Positions 32,891-35,057 of a stretch of 35,057 bases of DNA are shown one piece after another. How positions within the stretch are numbered: the stretch's first letter is position 1; every line of letters begins with the position of its first letter. A program made the translations under genes and the position numbers. The stretch is taken from IMG/VR virus record IMGVR_UViG_3300027752_001294, positions 1-35,057 of that record, one strand, 5' to 3'. The notes under the pieces are model-generated. The model was not told where the DNA came from and did no database searches. It saw only the letters and a list, made by a program, of their open reading frames with translations. Source of the stretch: a virus.

Positions 32891-33866
32891 TTACAACAAG
32901 ATACCTTGGCAAGATATTACTGAGTTTGGGCAGAAAACCCTCCTAAAGAGCCATCTTTTCACAGTTTCGTGGATCCTGGCTAGATTTTGTAATTATTCAT
33001 GCAGTTATTGCTGGCCATACGCTAGATCTAGTACCCCTGACCACCAAGATTTAGAATTGTACTTAAACACCCTAGATAGTATCAAAGCACAGGCTCGTGC
33101 AAACGGCTTTACAGACTTCCATTTTAGTTTCTCAGGCGGCGAACCCACAGCGTATAAATACTTTAATAAAGTAGTTGAGTACTATGCTAACGATGAGCTA
33201 CCGGAATATCAAAGCATACATATGACAACAAATTTAAGCCCAGGACACAAATGGTGGGCTAATTTTATTGACAATACTCAACACCTTAAACGTAGAAGCA
33301 TAACAGCAAGTTATCATGCTGAATTTGCTAATGAACAAGAGTTTGGAGATAAGTGTCTCCAATTAATAGAAGGAGGAGTATATGTTACGATCAATCAAGT
33401 TATGGTTCCTGAAATGTTTCAAGAGCTTTACGAACGCTTACAACGATTTGCCGCCAGAGGCATTAATGTTACTCTCAAGCCCCAGTCCGATCCCACTGCT
33501 TCCCATGTTGTGCATGGATACAATGATGCACAAATACAACAAATGCAATCTGGCTTCCCCCAACAATGGGACGGAAAGCAAATTGCCCAAATTGCACTCT
33601 ACGATAAAGACAGAAACGAATACGAATTAGATCAAGCAGAACGTTTTAATGCCTTTGGATTTAATAAGTTTAAAGGATGGGAATGTAACGCAGGCTATCA
33701 AGGCTGCGTTATACGTGAGAACGAAGTTAAGCGCAGCTACAGTTGCCACGATGAATCCTTAGGCACATTAGACGGCGGGTTTGAGCTCTTTAAAGCACCA
33801 GCTAAGTGTATTACTCCTAGCTGTGTAAGCAGTGCAGATAGCAAACTACCAAAGAGGAAGTTATGA
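32871..33866 (+). CDS. Radical SAM protein with C-terminal Cys-rich auxiliary region (331 aa)
   Basis: I choose the ATG at 32871, with TAAGGA about nine bases upstream, over the adjoining TTG at 32868. The radical SAM motif is C40-x3-C44-x2-C47 (CNYSCSYCW), with FSGGEP at 88-92. A Cys set near the C-terminus, C272, C279, C292, C313 and C318, fits one auxiliary [4Fe-4S] cluster of SPASM/twitch type, though the spacing is not canonical. Between 33360 and 33640 the base composition is much richer in G+C than in neighbouring genes, and codons such as CCC, TCC and CTC appear. This suggests a different recent history. It is coupled to the dehydrogenase-like gene by ATGA. Substrate unknown. Confidence 0.9.
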   Translation: MQHVMNDYNKIPWQDITEFGQKTLLKSHLFTVSWILARFCNYSCSYCWPYARSSTPDHQDLELYLNTLDSIKAQARANGFTDFHFSFSGGEPTAYKYFNKVVEYYANDELPEYQSIHMTTNLSPGHKWWANFIDNTQHLKRRSITASYHAEFANEQEFGDKCLQLIEGGVYVTINQVMVPEMFQELYERLQRFAARGINVTLKPQSDPTASHVVHGYNDAQIQQMQSGFPQQWDGKQIAQIALYDKDRNEYELDQAERFNAFGFNKFKGWECNAGYQGCVIRENEVKRSYSCHDESLGTLDGGFELFKAPAKCITPSCVSSADSKLPKRKL

Positions 33867-34600
33867 ATAAATTTGGAATATTAGGATATGGTTATGTAGG
33901 TAAGGCCACACACAAAGGCCTGCTTAATGATGAAAAAGCTATTGTGCATGATATTACATTTAATACAGAAAGAGAGATTCTAAAAGATGCTCATACAGTG
34001 TTTGTATGTATACCAACAGTAACACAAACAGATATTAATATTGTTATTTCTGAAATACAGCAAATACAAGAATTTAATCTTTTAGCAACATTTATTATTC
34101 GTAGCACATTGCCTTTAGGATCATGTGAACGTATACAAAAAGAAGTTGGCAATATAATCTATATACCAGAGTTTTTACGTGAACGTTATTGGGATACAGA
34201 TTGCTTTAAACGCCCGTTGGTTGTAGGTAGTGATAACAAGTCTTTGCCTCAATGGTTATTAGATGAAGAAATTAAAACTTGTTCTACTAATGAAGCAGAA
34301 CTAGTAAAAATGTATTCAAATAATTTTGCAGTAATGCGCATTGCATTTGCAAACGTATTTTATGATTTGTCAGAAAACGTCGGTGCTGATTATAGTAAAG
34401 TATTAGATATGTACTTAGACGTGCAACAAGACCAAACTTATATGGATGTGCCTGGTCATGACGGAACAAGAGGCTTTGGAGGTAAGTGTTTGCCTAAGGA
34501 TCTAGATTTCTTAATTTCTACGTTAGATGTACAAGGTATAAATTCAACAGTCTTTAAAGAAATAAAAAAGTTAAACAAAGAGTGGCAAAATGAAGGTTGA
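33863..34600 (+). CDS. UDP-glucose/GDP-mannose dehydrogenase-like protein lacking the C-terminal domain (245 aa)
   Basis: N-terminal Rossmann GYGYVG (residues 8-13) binds NAD. V-C-I-P-T and IRSTLPLG follow, then PEFLRER (102-108). Catalytic-region residues appear intact: K149 and N153 in ELVKMYSNN, and C209 in FGGKCLPKD. Family enzymes convert a nucleotide-sugar 6-alcohol to the uronic acid in two NAD-dependent steps and are usually about 400-450 residues. Here the protein ends 35 residues after the catalytic Cys, so the C-terminal nucleotide-sugar-binding domain is absent. The stop lies beside the next ATG, so this is not a sequencing break. It probably is a reduced phage form; full activity is uncertain. 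A sugar-nucleotide role suits the cassette. Confidence 0.78.
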   Translation: MNKFGILGYGYVGKATHKGLLNDEKAIVHDITFNTEREILKDAHTVFVCIPTVTQTDINIVISEIQQIQEFNLLATFIIRSTLPLGSCERIQKEVGNIIYIPEFLRERYWDTDCFKRPLVVGSDNKSLPQWLLDEEIKTCSTNEAELVKMYSNNFAVMRIAFANVFYDLSENVGADYSKVLDMYLDVQQDQTYMDVPGHDGTRGFGGKCLPKDLDFLISTLDVQGINSTVFKEIKKLNKEWQNEG

Positions 34601-35057
34601 TATACAAGATGTATTATTTTGGATGGATGCCATTCGTAACAGTGAAGATCGCTATCGTACCCTTGAAAGTTTTTGGAAAGGGCAAGTAAACAGCAAAGTA
34701 TGGTTAGCTAAGAACCTAATAGGATTTGTACCTGTTAGACCGTTAAATATCGTCATATACGGTGGTTGGAACGGTGTGCTGGCAAGTATACTCTTTAACT
34801 CTAACATTGCTGCACAGCACATTACAAGCGTTGATATAGACCCTGTATGTGAAGATATAGCAAACACAGTAAACAAGCGTCACGAGATACAAGGTAAGTT
34901 TAGTGCGGTAACAGCAGATATGTGCGAATACACTAATAATGCTGATGTAGTTATTAATACAAGCTGTGAACACGTTACGCAAGAACAATACGAACAATGG
35001 TTAAGTAATCAACCAGACGATGCAATATTTGTAATACAGAGTAATAACTATTTTGAC
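34590..35057 (+). CDS. Class I SAM-dependent methyltransferase-like protein, 3' partial
   Basis: The ATG at 34590 overlaps the preceding stop by 11 bases. The frame stays open for 156 codons to the window edge, with no stop. Residues about 53-64 read NIVIYGGWNGVL, a motif I (G-x-x-x-G type) S-adenosylmethionine-binding loop. After it, ITSVDIDP (about 78-85) gives the acidic residue of motif II, and VTADM (about 107-111) fits the adenine-binding strand. ADVVINTSCEH (about 118-128) sits where the catalytic strand lies. The start of the protein is helical. The methyl acceptor is unknown, but a surface sugar or protein substrate would fit the neighbouring genes. Confidence 0.75.
   Translation, partial: MKVDIQDVLFWMDAIRNSEDRYRTLESFWKGQVNSKVWLAKNLIGFVPVRPLNIVIYGGWNGVLASILFNSNIAAQHITSVDIDPVCEDIANTVNKRHEIQGKFSAVTADMCEYTNNADVVINTSCEHVTQEQYEQWLSNQPDDAIFVIQSNNYFD

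Noticed and set aside
33382-33630. 82-codon plus-strand frame with a strong AAGGAGGAG
   Set aside because: It overlaps a convincing radical SAM gene in another frame, and the purine-rich stretch also encodes Glu-Gly-Gly there. The predicted product has no recognisable domain. Kept only as a low-interest finding.

Overview
The window looks like part of a T4-like marine myovirus genome, of the cyanophage or pelagiphage type. It is AT-rich. All genes lie on the + strand and are packed with almost no intergenic space. The left part encodes giant, repeat-built tail, baseplate and fibre proteins, including a phage tail-collar domain. Three junctions in that part carry T4-type late-promoter octamers (TATAAATA or GATAAATA). 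No tRNA, rRNA, CRISPR array, insertion sequence or integrase was seen.

Layout. (1) 1-11359: one giant structural ORF of more than 3,780 codons, open at the left edge of the window. (2) 11381-19727: a late structural operon. It holds a small conserved virion protein, three fibre-like paralogues that share an N-terminal module (the first ends in a tail-collar domain), and two tandem paralogous virion proteins. (3) 19731-19759: a consensus sigma70-type promoter, TTGACA-N17-TATAAT, marks a switch of gene class. (4) 19783-32191: an unbroken, mostly overlapping gene string with a small conserved protein, GT-A-type glycosyltransferase-like proteins, four radical SAM enzymes, a GT-B/exostosin-like protein, an SGNH hydrolase-like protein and three proteins of unknown function. 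(5) 32178-32206: a second TTGACA-N17-TATAAT promoter whose predicted start point is the A of the next ATG. It leads into a short glycosyltransferase-like protein, a fifth radical SAM protein, a truncated UDP-sugar dehydrogenase-like protein and a class I methyltransferase cut by the right edge.

How the genes may work together (inference). The left part builds the host-contacting end of the virion. The right part looks like a surface-chemistry cassette: sugar-nucleotide oxidation, sugar transfer, methyl transfer, possible de-acylation, and radical chemistry by five SPASM/twitch-type radical SAM enzymes. It could decorate the adjacent tail and fibre proteins, remodel a host surface glycan, or modify a protein post-translationally. 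Five radical SAM enzymes interleaved with five glycosyltransferase-like genes within about 14 kb of a phage genome is the outstanding feature. The substrate cannot be read from the sequence.
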